NCBI GenBank assembly: GCA_017936025.1
Contig: JAGBGL010000026.1
Span: forward strand, 1-13,718
DNA length: 13,718 bases
Direction of reading: 5' to 3'
Source of the DNA: Bacillota bacterium
Lineage (GTDB): Bacteria; Bacillota; Clostridia; Peptostreptococcales; Anaerovoracaceae
Positions within the stretch are counted from its first letter, which is position 1. Each line of letters begins with the position of its first letter. Position numbers and translations under genes: made by a program. A model generated the notes under the pieces. That model saw only the letters and a program-made list of their open reading frames with translations. It ran no database searches and was not told the origin of the DNA. Positions 1-7,774 of the stretch are shown piece after piece.

Positions 1-290
1 AAACACTGATCTTGTGCGCGCTGGACATCAGCGGCAGATCATGCCTGAACTTTGAAGTTGAAATACCGACAGAAAAAGTCGGAACTTTTGATACAGAACT
101 TGTAAAAGAGTTTATGACTGCATTCACAAGAGAGATGGGTCTGACTCTCCACTTAGTAATGATGGCAGGAGAAAACAGCCACCATATCATCGAAGCCATT
201 TTCAAAGCGATGGCAAGAGCTCTGGCTAAAGCAGTAAAAATAAATCCGGAATTTGCAGATGAGATCCCTTCTACAAAAGGTCTCCTCTAG
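1..290 (+). CDS. hisB: Imidazoleglycerol-phosphate dehydratase, C-terminal part (5' end outside window)
   Basis: This enzyme dehydrates imidazole glycerol phosphate to imidazole acetol phosphate in the cytosol, step 6 or 7 of histidine synthesis depending on numbering. Only about the last 96 codons are present; the reading frame is open to the left edge, with whole codons from base 3. Family hallmarks are visible: an ALDISGR segment near the start, the metal-binding GENSHHIIE motif followed by AIFKAMARAL, and the characteristic C-terminus PSTKGLL just before the TAG stop. The TTG at base 12 is an internal leucine codon, not a start. The hisH start follows 11 bases after the stop, and the order hisB-hisH agrees with a standard histidine operon. 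Family assignment is secure; the N-terminal half cannot be judged. Confidence 0.95.
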   Translation, partial: TLILCALDISGRSCLNFEVEIPTEKVGTFDTELVKEFMTAFTREMGLTLHLVMMAGENSHHIIEAIFKAMARALAKAVKINPEFADEIPSTKGLL

Positions 291-301
291 AAAGGTATAA
301 C

Positions 302-913
302 ATGATAGCAGTAATTGATTACGGTGTAGGCAATCTGTTTTCTCTGACAGCTTCCCTGAAATATCTGGGTGCGGAAACAGTAGTTACAAATAAAAAAGAA
401 GATATCGTTGCGGCAGACAGAATCATCCTGCCGGGTGTAGGCGCCTTCGAAGATGCGATTGCAAAGCTGAGAGCTACAGGCCTTGTAGAAACTATCATCG
501 AAGAAACTCAGAAAGGCAAACCGCTGCTGGGCATCTGCCTGGGCATGCAGCTGCTTTTTGAAAAGAGCTATGAATACGGCGAGCACGAAGGTCTGGGCCT
601 GATAAGAGGAGAGATCGCTTCTATTGCCGAGGATCTGAATGACAAGACTCTGAAAGTTCCGCATATCGGCTGGAACAGTCTGTCCTTCGATGCAGATGAG
701 CCGCTGTTCAAATACATCAATCAGGGTGACTATGTGTACTATGTGCACAGCTTCTATGGACGTGACTGCCTTGAAAACACTATCGCAACGTCTAATTACG
801 ATATAACCGTTACGGGCGCGGTAAGAAACGGCAGCGTATATGGAACTCAGTTCCATCCTGAAAAAAGCGGTAACGTGGGCCTTAATATTCTGAAGGCATT
901 TATCGAACTCTAA
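302..913 (+). CDS. hisH: Imidazole glycerol phosphate synthase, glutaminase subunit
   Basis: HisH is the class I glutamine amidotransferase subunit of imidazole glycerol phosphate synthase. It hydrolyses glutamine and channels ammonia to HisF, and the complex yields imidazole glycerol phosphate and AICAR. The 203-residue length is normal. The N-terminus IAVIDYGVGNL is typical, the nucleophile elbow GICLGMQ places the catalytic cysteine at residue 79, and the QFHPEKS motif supplies His185 and Glu187 of the triad. The YYVHSFY segment near residue 146 is also family-typical. The ATG is preceded by AAAGG with a 6-base gap. An unknown gene and then hisA follow, separating hisH from its partner hisF by two genes. 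All catalytic residues are present, so it should be active. Confidence 0.97.
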   Translation: MIAVIDYGVGNLFSLTASLKYLGAETVVTNKKEDIVAADRIILPGVGAFEDAIAKLRATGLVETIIEETQKGKPLLGICLGMQLLFEKSYEYGEHEGLGLIRGEIASIAEDLNDKTLKVPHIGWNSLSFDADEPLFKYINQGDYVYYVHSFYGRDCLENTIATSNYDITVTGAVRNGSVYGTQFHPEKSGNVGLNILKAFIEL

Positions 914-924
914 AGGGGAAAAGA

Positions 925-1557
925 ATGAAAAGAAGAGTAAAAAAAGCAGTTAACAAAAACCTTAAACTGATCATTGCAATTGCAGCAATTGTTGCAGTGG
1001 GCTTCGGCGGGATCCTGGTCCTGATTTCAGGTAATGCTGACAACCGTGACCAGGTACAGACTGAGCAGATGGAACAGCATCAGGAAAAGAAAGAAGAGCG
1101 CAAGAAGGCGGTAAAGGATGACCATCCGGGTGTCAGCGATGAAGCTCTGGCTCTGTATAATGCCGGCACAGCAAATCTTTCTGACACAGGTGCGGTAGCA
1201 CAGCTGACAGAGACTATGGATCTCAGAAAAAATATCGGTCCGTACATGGTAACTCTGCAGATAACAGAAGAAGAGAATACATGCCTCATAACTTTCGATA
1301 AAGAATTTTATGAAAATGAAGCGGCAGCGACTGATGAAGCAATCAACATGTATGCGCAGCAGCTGCTGGCACTGATCGAAGATGCTGATAAGATCAACTG
1401 GACATATAAGATGAAGAAGGATAACAAAGTCGAAACCGTAGAAGGTTCCCTGACAACGAAGCAGGCTTCTGACCAGTTAAAACTGAAAATCAAAGAGTAC
1501 GGCAAAACACCTGAAATGGTGCAGACCCTACTCAACTCACAGAAAGGAATTACGTGA
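925..1557 (+). CDS. Unrecognised single-pass membrane protein inside the histidine operon
   Basis: I do not recognise a function. The 210-residue product starts with a basic stretch (MKRRVKKAVNKN), then a strongly hydrophobic segment at about residues 13-36. A highly charged Glu/Lys/Gln linker follows (about 37-66), then a mixed alpha/beta domain to the end. There is no signal-peptidase or lipobox motif, so the likely topology is N-terminus inside with the C-terminal domain outside. The C-terminal domain (a SDTGAVAQL stretch near 86, ALIEDADKINWTY near 140) vaguely recalls DUF4825-type domains of Clostridia, but I hold that weakly. The ATG has an AAAGGGG site and lies 11 bases after hisH; the TGA overlaps the hisA ATG by one base. 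It is therefore co-transcribed and probably translationally coupled with hisA. No histidine-enzyme motif is seen. Confidence 0.85.
   Translation: MKRRVKKAVNKNLKLIIAIAAIVAVGFGGILVLISGNADNRDQVQTEQMEQHQEKKEERKKAVKDDHPGVSDEALALYNAGTANLSDTGAVAQLTETMDLRKNIGPYMVTLQITEEENTCLITFDKEFYENEAAATDEAINMYAQQLLALIEDADKINWTYKMKKDNKVETVEGSLTTKQASDQLKLKIKEYGKTPEMVQTLLNSQKGIT
1545..1548 (+). promoter_or_regulatory. Ribosome binding site deciding the hisA start
   Basis: AGGA lies 8 bases before the ATG at 1557, inside the end of the upstream gene. This spacing favours ATG 1557 over the adjacent GTG at 1554, and the resulting N-terminus MELFPAIDLRNG matches the usual HisA beginning. Confidence 0.7.
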
Positions 1558-2267
1558 TGGAATTATTCCCTGCAATAGATTTAAGAAACGGTCAGGCAGT
1601 GCGCCTTTTTCAGGGCGACTATGACCAGATGACAGTATACAGCAGCAAGCCGGAAGATGTTGCAAAGCAGTTCAAGGAAAAGGGTGCAAGAAATCTGCAT
1701 CTTGTTGATCTGGACGGAGCAAAAGACGGCGAGCTGGTTAATTTTGAATCGATCAGAAATATCGTGTCCGGTCTGGACATGTTCGTGGAAGTAGGCGGCG
1801 GCATCAGAGATGAAGAACGCATCAAGCAGTACCTTGATCTGGGCGTGGGCCGCGTCATCCTGGGCACTATCGCCATCAAGGATCCGCAGTTCCTGGAAGC
1901 GATGGTTGCAAAATACGGCGAGAAGATTGCTGTCGGTGTCGATGTAAAAGATGGATATGTCGCAATAAACGGCTGGAAGGAAGTCACAGATAAAAAAGGT
2001 ATGGAATTCTGTGAATACCTGGCAGGCATCGGCGTGAAAACTGTGATTTATACAGACATATCCCGTGACGGCGGACTGAAAGGCACGAATCTGGAAGCAT
2101 ACAGACAGCTGGCGCGGATCGAGGGCCTTGATATAGTGGCTTCCGGCGGGATCAGCTTTGAAGAAGAAATCACAGTATTAAAAGAAACTACTTACGGTGC
2201 GATCCTGGGCAAGGCTCTGTACGATGGTCTGCTGGATCTGGAGAAAGCACTGGAGCTGGCAGAATAA
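1557..2267 (+). CDS. hisA: ProFAR isomerase (phosphoribosylformimino-AICAR ribotide isomerase)
   Basis: HisA is a TIM-barrel isomerase that opens the aminoaldose ring of ProFAR to PRFAR (an Amadori rearrangement), supplying the substrate of HisH-HisF. The product is 236 residues from ATG 1557, normal for the family. The two general acid/base aspartates are visible: Asp8 in PAIDLRNG and Asp129 in VGVDVKDG. Phosphate-binding glycine motifs are present in both half-barrels (EVGGGIRD near 78-85, ASGGIS near 195-200), and the TDISRDGG stretch lies near 166-173. A GTG one codon upstream would add a single Met and cannot be excluded. The start overlaps the stop of the unknown membrane-protein gene by one base (TGATG), a classic coupling arrangement. 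hisF follows after 9 bases. Confidence 0.97.
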   Translation: MELFPAIDLRNGQAVRLFQGDYDQMTVYSSKPEDVAKQFKEKGARNLHLVDLDGAKDGELVNFESIRNIVSGLDMFVEVGGGIRDEERIKQYLDLGVGRVILGTIAIKDPQFLEAMVAKYGEKIAVGVDVKDGYVAINGWKEVTDKKGMEFCEYLAGIGVKTVIYTDISRDGGLKGTNLEAYRQLARIEGLDIVASGGISFEEEITVLKETTYGAILGKALYDGLLDLEKALELAE

Positions 2268-2276
2268 GGAGGAGAC

Positions 2277-3032
2277 ATGATCACTAAAAGAATCATTCCA
2301 TGTCTCGACGTGAGAAATGGTAAAGTTGTAAAAGGTGTCAATTTCGAGGGCGTGCGCGATATCGCAGATCCCGTGGAAATGGCTAAATTCTATAATGAAA
2401 GCGGTGCTGACGAGCTGGTGTTTTACGATATCACAGCCAGCGTTGAGGAACGTGCACTGTTTTCCGATATCCTGGTGGACGTTGCTTCTCAGATTTTCAT
2501 TCCTCTGACAGTAGGAGGCGGAATCAATACACTGGACGACTTTGACCGCGTGCTGAAATGCGGTGCAGACAAAGTCAGCGTAAACAGCGGAGCGATCAGA
2601 AATCCTGATATCATCGAACAGGCGGCTAAAAAATACGGCGACCAGTGCGTTGTTCTGAGTATGGATATCAAGCGCGTGGACGGAGAGTTCAAGCTATTCT
2701 CTAAAGGCGGCAGAGAAAACACAGGTATCGATGCGCTGCAGTGGGCAGTTGACGGGGTGAACCGCGGTGCGGGTGAGCTGGTTGTAAACAGTATCGACAC
2801 TGACGGCGTGAAGAACGGCTTTGATCTGGAACTGCTGGATGAAATCGCAGCGAGAGTAGATGTGCCTATTATTGCTTCCGGCGGAGCAGGCAAAATGGAA
2901 GACTTTGCAGAACTGTTCAAACATCCGGGAATCGATGCGGGTCTGGCAGCAAGTATTTTCCACTTCAAGGAAATCGACATCAAAGATCTGAAAAAATATT
3001 TGAGAACACAGGGCGTGGAAGTGCGTCTGTAA
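2277..3032 (+). CDS. hisF: Imidazole glycerol phosphate synthase, cyclase subunit
   Basis: HisF is the TIM-barrel synthase subunit that uses ammonia delivered by HisH to split PRFAR into imidazole glycerol phosphate and AICAR; AICAR then enters purine synthesis. The 251-residue product has the standard N-terminus KRIIPCLDV with catalytic Asp11, and the second catalytic aspartate Asp130 in VVLSMDIK. Phosphate-binding loops VGGGI (about 79-83) and ASGGAGK are visible. The start is preceded by AAGGAGG, 4 bases from the ATG, immediately after the hisA stop. Downstream is an unusual 78-base GC-rich spacer before hisIE, in contrast to the tight spacing elsewhere in this operon. All key residues are intact. 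Confidence 0.97.
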   Translation: MITKRIIPCLDVRNGKVVKGVNFEGVRDIADPVEMAKFYNESGADELVFYDITASVEERALFSDILVDVASQIFIPLTVGGGINTLDDFDRVLKCGADKVSVNSGAIRNPDIIEQAAKKYGDQCVVLSMDIKRVDGEFKLFSKGGRENTGIDALQWAVDGVNRGAGELVVNSIDTDGVKNGFDLELLDEIAARVDVPIIASGGAGKMEDFAELFKHPGIDAGLAASIFHFKEIDIKDLKKYLRTQGVEVRL

Positions 3033-3034
3033 AT

Positions 3035-3067
3035 TTCTGCGGACGACCGGCGGCCGGTACTGCAGAA
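3035..3067 (+). repeat. GC-rich inverted repeat in the hisF-hisIE spacer
   Basis: TTCTGC at 3035-3040 is complementary to GCAGAA at 3062-3067, and inside it ACCGG (3046-3050) pairs with CCGGT (3054-3058) across a CGG loop. The spacer also carries a second short hairpin-like sequence, CTGCG-GA-CGCAG, at about 3082-3093, so the word CTGCGGACG occurs twice (near 3037 and 3082). There is no T-run afterwards, so it does not look like a full terminator. An mRNA processing or stability element, or a small dispersed repeat, would fit. Function is not shown. Confidence 0.5.
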
Positions 3068-3110
3068 CAACTGCGCGGCGACTGCGGACGCAGCGAAAAA
3101 GGAGCTATAA

Positions 3111-3746
3111 ATGGAACTGAAATTTGACGAAAAAGGACTGATTCCTGCGATCGTGCAGGACTACTATACAAAACAGGTACTGACAGTGGCTTATATGAAC
3201 GAGGAAGCCTTGGAAATCACAAAGGCCGAAGGATACACTTGCTTCTGGAGCCGTTCCAGACAGGAACTGTGGAGAAAGGGAGAGACCAGCGGCAACCGCC
3301 AGAAGGTAGTGAGCATCACTGCAGACTGCGATGGAGATGCACTGGTGATCGAAGTTAAGAAAGACGGACCGGCGTGCCACACAGGTGCTGAAAGCTGCTT
3401 CTTTAACGAAATCTTTATGGCTGATGATGAAACGCCGTTCTCCTACGAAGGGCTGTATGAAATGATCAAAGGCCGTAAGACTGAACCTAAAGAGGGGAGC
3501 TACACTACATACCTGTTTGAAAAGGGCATAGATAAGATCCTGAAGAAAGTCGGCGAAGAGTGCACAGAGGTTATTATCGGTGCGGCTAAAGGCGACAAAG
3601 AAGAGGCTACATATGAAATCGCAGACCTGGCTTATCACGTAATGGTAATGATGGTAGAACAGGGCATCACAATGAAAGATGTCACAGGCGAACTGGCAAA
3701 ACGCCATGTAGTAGACCACAAGGTAAAACAGGAAAGAATGAAATAG
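3111..3746 (+). CDS. hisIE: Bifunctional phosphoribosyl-AMP cyclohydrolase / phosphoribosyl-ATP pyrophosphohydrolase
   Basis: This is a fusion of HisI and HisE, which perform steps 3 and 2 of histidine synthesis: PR-ATP to PR-AMP (HisE, C-terminal) and opening of the PR-AMP ring to ProFAR (HisI, N-terminal). The product is 211 residues. Residues 1-about 105 form the zinc cyclohydrolase: the ADCDGDA motif holds Asp72, Cys73, Asp74 and Asp76, and the zinc cysteines Cys89 and Cys96 sit in PACHTGAESCFF. Residues about 113-211 form the all-alpha MazG-like pyrophosphohydrolase, with a KVGEECTEVIIGAAKGD helix and a downstream YEIADLAYH segment that carry the metal-binding acidic residues. The start has AAAGGAG 6 bases upstream. 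It is the last histidine gene and is followed by a terminator. Confidence 0.96.
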   Translation: MELKFDEKGLIPAIVQDYYTKQVLTVAYMNEEALEITKAEGYTCFWSRSRQELWRKGETSGNRQKVVSITADCDGDALVIEVKKDGPACHTGAESCFFNEIFMADDETPFSYEGLYEMIKGRKTEPKEGSYTTYLFEKGIDKILKKVGEECTEVIIGAAKGDKEEATYEIADLAYHVMVMMVEQGITMKDVTGELAKRHVVDHKVKQERMK

Positions 3747-3755
3747 GTTTATTTA

Positions 3756-3788
3756 AAAAGAGGAGGTGAGAGCATCTCCTCTTTTATT
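3756..3788 (+). terminator. Intrinsic terminator of the histidine operon
   Basis: AAAAGAGGAG (3756-3765) is perfectly complementary to CTCCTCTTTT (3776-3785), giving a 10-bp stem with a 10-base loop whose 3' arm merges into a T-rich run. It starts 10 bases after the hisIE stop. The A-rich 5' arm means it could also act on the opposite strand, but no gene is seen on that strand. Confidence 0.9.
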
Positions 3789-3814
3789 ATAAAAAAACGG
3801 CGAACAAGACAAAC

Positions 3815-3851
3815 CCGAATGATGCACAGGGCGCATCGGAGAAACGTTCGG
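3815..3851 (+). promoter_or_regulatory. Possible operator dyad upstream of the purine promoter
   Basis: CCGAA (3815-3819) is repeated inverted as TTCGG (3847-3851); extended, the arms read CCGAATGAT and CCGAACGT (complement strand). A second nested dyad, GATGC (3821-3825) with GCATC (3833-3837), lies between them. Arms of the CCGAAC type resemble half-sites of the Bacillus PurR 'PurBox', but the spacing between them (27 bases) is larger than I would expect for that regulator. Further CGAA words occur at 3801, 3881, 3901 and 3954. Regulator identity is unproven. Confidence 0.35.
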
Positions 3852-3888
3852 AAAACCTCAAAAAAATGCACATTCCGGCACGAAATAA

Positions 3889-3917
3889 TTGAATGAAATC
3901 CGAAAAGGTGCTACAAT
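3889..3917 (+). promoter_or_regulatory. Promoter of the purine operon (vegetative sigma type)
   Basis: A -35 element TTGAAT (3889-3894) is followed by exactly 17 bases and a -10 element TACAAT (3912-3917). The preceding TGC makes it an extended -10 (TG at 3909-3910). Transcription would begin near 3924, leaving a leader of about 80 bases before purL. The position, between the histidine terminator and purL, is where a promoter is required. Confidence 0.75.
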
Positions 3918-3933
3918 TACTCTGTTGAAGTAT

Positions 3934-3944
3934 GCCCTGAGGGC
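3934..3944 (+). other. Small hairpin in the purL leader
   Basis: GCCC (3934-3937) and GGGC (3941-3944) pair across a TGA loop in the untranslated leader. It is followed by an A-rich stretch containing ACACGAACGA. It is too small to be called a riboswitch, and I see no purine-riboswitch consensus in this leader. Confidence 0.35.
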
Positions 3945-3987
3945 GGAAAAACACGAACGATAAATACCAATGGCTTTAAAAACGTAC

Positions 3988-3998
3988 GGAAAGGGTGG
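3988..3998 (+). promoter_or_regulatory. Ribosome binding site deciding the purL start
   Basis: A purine-rich GGAAAGGGTGG ends 4 bases before ATG 4003. The earlier in-frame ATG at 3970 has only TAAATACCA before it and no ribosome binding site, so ATG 4003 is preferred. Confidence 0.65.
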
Positions 3999-4002
3999 AA
4001 GT

Positions 4003-7000
4003 ATGGTAAGAAGAATATATGTAGAAAAGAAAAAAGGTTTTGACGTAGAAGCCGCCGGAATGCTTGCGGATCTGCAGCAGAACCTGCATGTTGCAGGACT
4101 GACAGGTGTCAGAGTTCTCAATCGTTATGATGTCGACGGCATCGATGACGAAACATATCAGAGAGCGAGATACACAGTTTTTGCAGAACCTGCGATCGAT
4201 ACTGCTTATGATGAAGAAATGCCTGAACTGAACGGTGCGGCTTTCTTTGCGACAGAATATCTGCCGGGTCAGTATGACCAGAGAGCTGACTCTGCTGCTC
4301 AGTGTATCAAACTGATGAATGTAGAGGCAGAAGCAACTGTAAAATTTGCAAAGGTTGTTGTTCTGGAAGGCAATATAACTGCTGAAGATGTGGAAGCGGT
4401 TAAAAACTATGTAGTTAACCCTGTCGATTCCCAGGTCGCTCAGGCTGAAAAACCTGAAACGCTGGAAATGGAAACAGTAGTGCCTGCAGATGTAGAAATC
4501 ATGACAGGCTTTATTGATAAGACAGAAGAAGAACTGGAAAGCTTCCGCAAGGAAATGGGATTCGCAATGAGTCCGGCTGATATTCAGCTGATCCAGGGAT
4601 ACTTCAGAAACGAAGAAAAAAGAGACCCTTCCATCACAGAACTGAAAGTAGTCGACACGTACTGGTCTGACCACTGCAGACATACAACGTTCAATACAGC
4701 TATTACAGATCTAGAATTTGAAAACAGCGTATACGGTGAAATCGTAAAAGAAGCTTTTGACCAGTATATGGGCATGAGAGCGGATGTTTACGGTGACCGC
4801 GAAAAAGATGTATGCCTGATGGATATGGCGTGCATCGGAACTAAATACCTGAAAAAACTGGATGTACTCCATGACCTGGATGAATCCGAAGAAATCAATG
4901 CATGTTCCATCAAAGTAACTGCAAAGATCGACGGCAGAGACGAAGACTGGCTGGTAATGTTCAAAAACGAAACGCACAACCATCCAACAGAAATCGAACC
5001 GTTCGGCGGTGCTGCAACTTGTCTGGGCGGAGCTATCCGTGACCCGCTGTCCGGCCGTGTATACGTATACCAGGCTATGCGTGTGACAGGTGCTGCAGAC
5101 CCAAGAAAACCTGTTGAAGAAACTATCCCGGGCAAACTGTCCCAGAGAAAGATCACTCAGGGCGCAGCTGCAGGATACTCTTCCTACGGTAACCAGATCG
5201 GTCTGGCTACAGGACAGGTTGACGAAGTTTATCATGAAAACTACGTGGCAAAACGTATGGAAATCGGTGCTGTGGTAGGTGCTGCTCCTGCTTCCCACGT
5301 TGACAGAAGAGTTCCGCAGCCGGGAGACATCATCGTTCTGGTCGGCGGACGTACAGGAAGAGACGGATGCGGCGGCGCAACAGGATCTTCCAAAGAACAT
5401 ACAGAAGACTCTATCCTGGAATGCGGTGCAGAAGTTCAGAAAGGAAACCCTCCTGTAGAAAGAAACGTTCAGAGAATGTTCAGAAGAAAAGAAGTTGCAA
5501 CTCTGATCAAGAGATGTAACGATTTCGGTGCAGGTGGTGTATCCGTAGCTATCGGCGAACTGGCTGACGGCCTGGACATCAACCTGGATCTGGTTCCAAA
5601 GAAATACGACGGTCTGGACGGAACGGAACTGGCTATTTCCGAATCCCAGGAAAGAATGGCAGTTGTGATCGATAAAGAACGCGAAGCGGAATTTATCGGA
5701 TATGCAAACGAAGAAAATCTGGAAGCAACTACAGTTGCTACAGTTACAGACGAAGGAAGAGTAAGAATGTACTGGAGAGGAAACTGCATCCTGAACCTGT
5801 CCAGAGACTTCCTGAATACAAATGGTGCAAAACAGGTAACAGAAGTTGCAGTCGCAGGTGATATCGATATGGAAAGCCTGATGGCGACTGTACCTGCAGA
5901 AGAAGCGCTGGCTGACCTGAACTGCTGCTCCAAGAAAGGTCTGATCGAAAGATTCGACTCCACTATCGGTGCTTCCACAGTACTGATGCCTCTGGGCGGA
6001 AAATACCAGCTGTCTCCTGCACAGGGTATGGCTGCGAAGCTGCCTGTGACAGAAGGTGAAACAAGCACAGCAACAGTAATGGCTTATGGCTTTAACCCTA
6101 ACCTGGCTGTAAGATCCCCATTCCACAGTGCAATGTACGCGGTGATCGACTCCGTAACTAAGCTGGTTGCGATGGGTGCAGATTACAAGGCGGTAAGACT
6201 GACATTCCAGGAATACTTTGAAAAACTGGGCGACAATCCAAAACGCTGGGGCAAACCTCTGGCTGCTCTGCTGGGTGCTCTGAGAGTGCAGAAAGAACTG
6301 CAGATTCCATCTATCGGCGGTAAGGACTCCATGTCCGGTACTTTCATGGACATCGACGTACCTCCAACACTGGTATCCTTCGGTATCTGTGCAATGGATG
6401 CAGGCGAGATCGTTTCCACAGAATTCAAGAAAGCAGGATCCACTCTGGTTTACCTGCCTGTTGAGAGAGACGAAAAAGGCATCATCAACTTTGAGGCTTA
6501 CAGAGCTTCCATGGATAAAGTAAGAGAACTGACAGCTGCTAAGAAAGTCCTGGCTGCATGTGCACTGGGAGAAGGCGGACTGTTCATGGCTCTGGTAAAG
6601 ATGGCTGTCGGCAACAAGATCGGCGCATGTGCTCCTGACGCTGAAAACACAGGTCTGGAATACGGCGCAATGGTTCTGGAAATTCCGGAAGAAGAAAACG
6701 CAGAAGCACTGTTTGCAGGCGTTGAATATAAGGTTATCGGCCACACAACTGACAGAGAAATCGTTAAAATGAAGGACTTCGAAAAAGACCTGAACGAAGT
6801 GGTCGCTGAATGGGAAGCTCCACTGGAAGGCGTATTCCCTGTAAGAACTGCAGATAACGCAGAAGATGCGAAGATGGCAGTTGAAAAAATCACATACAAA
6901 GAAAGAAATACAAAAGCTCCTGCGATCACGATTGCTAAACCTCGCGTTATCATTCCGGCATTCCCTGGAACTAACTGCGAAATGGATTCCAAACGTGCAT

Positions 7001-7734
7001 TCGAAAGAGCAGGCGCACAGGCAGAAATCCAGATCATCCGCAACAGAACTCAGGCGGAACTGATCGAATCTATCAGAGAACTGGAAGCTAAGATCAGAGA
7101 AGCTAATATCGTAATGCTTCCTGGCGGATTCTCCGGCGGTGATGAACCTGACGGATCTGCTAAATTCATCACAGCGATCTTCAGAAACGAAAGAATCAAA
7201 GATGCTGTAACAGACCTGTTAGAAAACAGAGACGGTCTGATGCTGGGTATCTGTAACGGTTTCCAGGCACTGATCAAACTGGGTCTGGTGCCTGAAGGAA
7301 AAATCATCGATACAGATGAAAACAGCCCTACTCTGACATTCAATAAGATCGGCAGACATCAGTCCCAGCTGATCAGAACAAGAGTTGCTTCCGTTAAATC
7401 CCCATGGCTGGCAGGCGTAGAAGTAGACGATGTTCACACTATCGCGATTTCCCACGGTGAAGGAAGATTCATCGCAAATGACGACGTAATGAAGAGACTG
7501 ATCGAAAACGGTCAGATCGCTACTCTGTACGTTGACTTTGCAGGCAACCCTACAATGGATATCGCTCACAACCCTAACTTCTCCAATCTGGCAGTTGAAG
7601 GTATCACATCTCCTGACGGAAGAGTATTCGGTAAAATGGGTCACTCTGAACGTATCGGAGAAAATGTTTACAAGAATGTGCTCGGTGCAAAAGATCAGCT
7701 GATCTTCGAATCCGGTGTAAAATATTTTAAATGA
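4003..7734 (+). CDS. purL: Phosphoribosylformylglycinamidine (FGAM) synthase, single-chain clade II form
   Basis: This large cytosolic enzyme converts FGAR, glutamine and ATP to FGAM (step 4 of IMP synthesis). From ATG 4003 it has 1243 residues, so the PurS, PurL and PurQ parts are fused. The N-terminal PurS-like and linker region is followed by the signature VDTYWSDHCRHTTF (217-230) and the first AIRS-like domain with FKNETHNHPTE from 320. The second AIRS-like repeat contains SIGGKDSMSG from about 770. The class I glutaminase domain starts near 980 (PRVIIPAFPGTNCE), with nucleophile Cys1084 in GICNGFQAL and the His1214/Glu1216 pair in KMGHSER. The HSER form (rather than HPER) is, from memory, usual in the clade found in Clostridia. 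An upstream ATG at 3970 would add 11 residues but lacks a ribosome binding site. It is the first gene of the purine operon. Confidence 0.97.
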   Translation: MVRRIYVEKKKGFDVEAAGMLADLQQNLHVAGLTGVRVLNRYDVDGIDDETYQRARYTVFAEPAIDTAYDEEMPELNGAAFFATEYLPGQYDQRADSAAQCIKLMNVEAEATVKFAKVVVLEGNITAEDVEAVKNYVVNPVDSQVAQAEKPETLEMETVVPADVEIMTGFIDKTEEELESFRKEMGFAMSPADIQLIQGYFRNEEKRDPSITELKVVDTYWSDHCRHTTFNTAITDLEFENSVYGEIVKEAFDQYMGMRADVYGDREKDVCLMDMACIGTKYLKKLDVLHDLDESEEINACSIKVTAKIDGRDEDWLVMFKNETHNHPTEIEPFGGAATCLGGAIRDPLSGRVYVYQAMRVTGAADPRKPVEETIPGKLSQRKITQGAAAGYSSYGNQIGLATGQVDEVYHENYVAKRMEIGAVVGAAPASHVDRRVPQPGDIIVLVGGRTGRDGCGGATGSSKEHTEDSILECGAEVQKGNPPVERNVQRMFRRKEVATLIKRCNDFGAGGVSVAIGELADGLDINLDLVPKKYDGLDGTELAISESQERMAVVIDKEREAEFIGYANEENLEATTVATVTDEGRVRMYWRGNCILNLSRDFLNTNGAKQVTEVAVAGDIDMESLMATVPAEEALADLNCCSKKGLIERFDSTIGASTVLMPLGGKYQLSPAQGMAAKLPVTEGETSTATVMAYGFNPNLAVRSPFHSAMYAVIDSVTKLVAMGADYKAVRLTFQEYFEKLGDNPKRWGKPLAALLGALRVQKELQIPSIGGKDSMSGTFMDIDVPPTLVSFGICAMDAGEIVSTEFKKAGSTLVYLPVERDEKGIINFEAYRASMDKVRELTAAKKVLAACALGEGGLFMALVKMAVGNKIGACAPDAENTGLEYGAMVLEIPEEENAEALFAGVEYKVIGHTTDREIVKMKDFEKDLNEVVAEWEAPLEGVFPVRTADNAEDAKMAVEKITYKERNTKAPAITIAKPRVIIPAFPGTNCEMDSKRAFERAGAQAEIQIIRNRTQAELIESIRELEAKIREANIVMLPGGFSGGDEPDGSAKFITAIFRNERIKDAVTDLLENRDGLMLGICNGFQALIKLGLVPEGKIIDTDENSPTLTFNKIGRHQSQLIRTRVASVKSPWLAGVEVDDVHTIAISHGEGRFIANDDVMKRLIENGQIATLYVDFAGNPTMDIAHNPNFSNLAVEGITSPDGRVFGKMGHSERIGENVYKNVLGAKDQLIFESGVKYFK

Positions 7735-7748
7735 TCAAATCCACGGGC

Positions 7749-7774
7749 GGATTCCGGCATTTTGGCCGGGATCC
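7749..7774 (+). other. Strong hairpin in the purL-purE spacer, possible attenuator or processing site
   Basis: GGATTCCGGC (7749-7758) pairs with GCCGGGATCC (7765-7774) over 10 bp with one G-T wobble and a loop of six bases. A CTTTTT run comes only about 10 bases later (7783-7788), so it is at best a leaky terminator. The position after the long first gene suggests control of the purL to downstream-gene ratio by partial termination or by 3'-end protection. Confidence 0.55.

Noticed and set aside
3756..3788. Possible bidirectional terminator implying a minus-strand gene upstream of purL
   Set aside because: No minus-strand gene with motifs or a ribosome binding site is seen to its right; only shadow frames occur there.
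3970..4002. Earlier ATG start for purL at 3970
   Set aside because: No ribosome binding site before it. The 11 extra residues do not look like a PurL N-terminus, whereas ATG 4003 has a purine-rich site and gives MVRRIYVEKK.
3918..4002. Purine or PRPP riboswitch in the purL leader
   Set aside because: The leader of about 80 bases has only a 4-bp hairpin and no recognisable conserved aptamer core, so I do not call one.
4711..6744. A 677-codon open frame on the minus strand inside purL
   Set aside because: It is an antisense shadow of a well-supported gene. The product is cysteine-, serine- and phenylalanine-rich with no family motif, as expected from reading a biased gene backwards, and it has no ribosome binding site of note.
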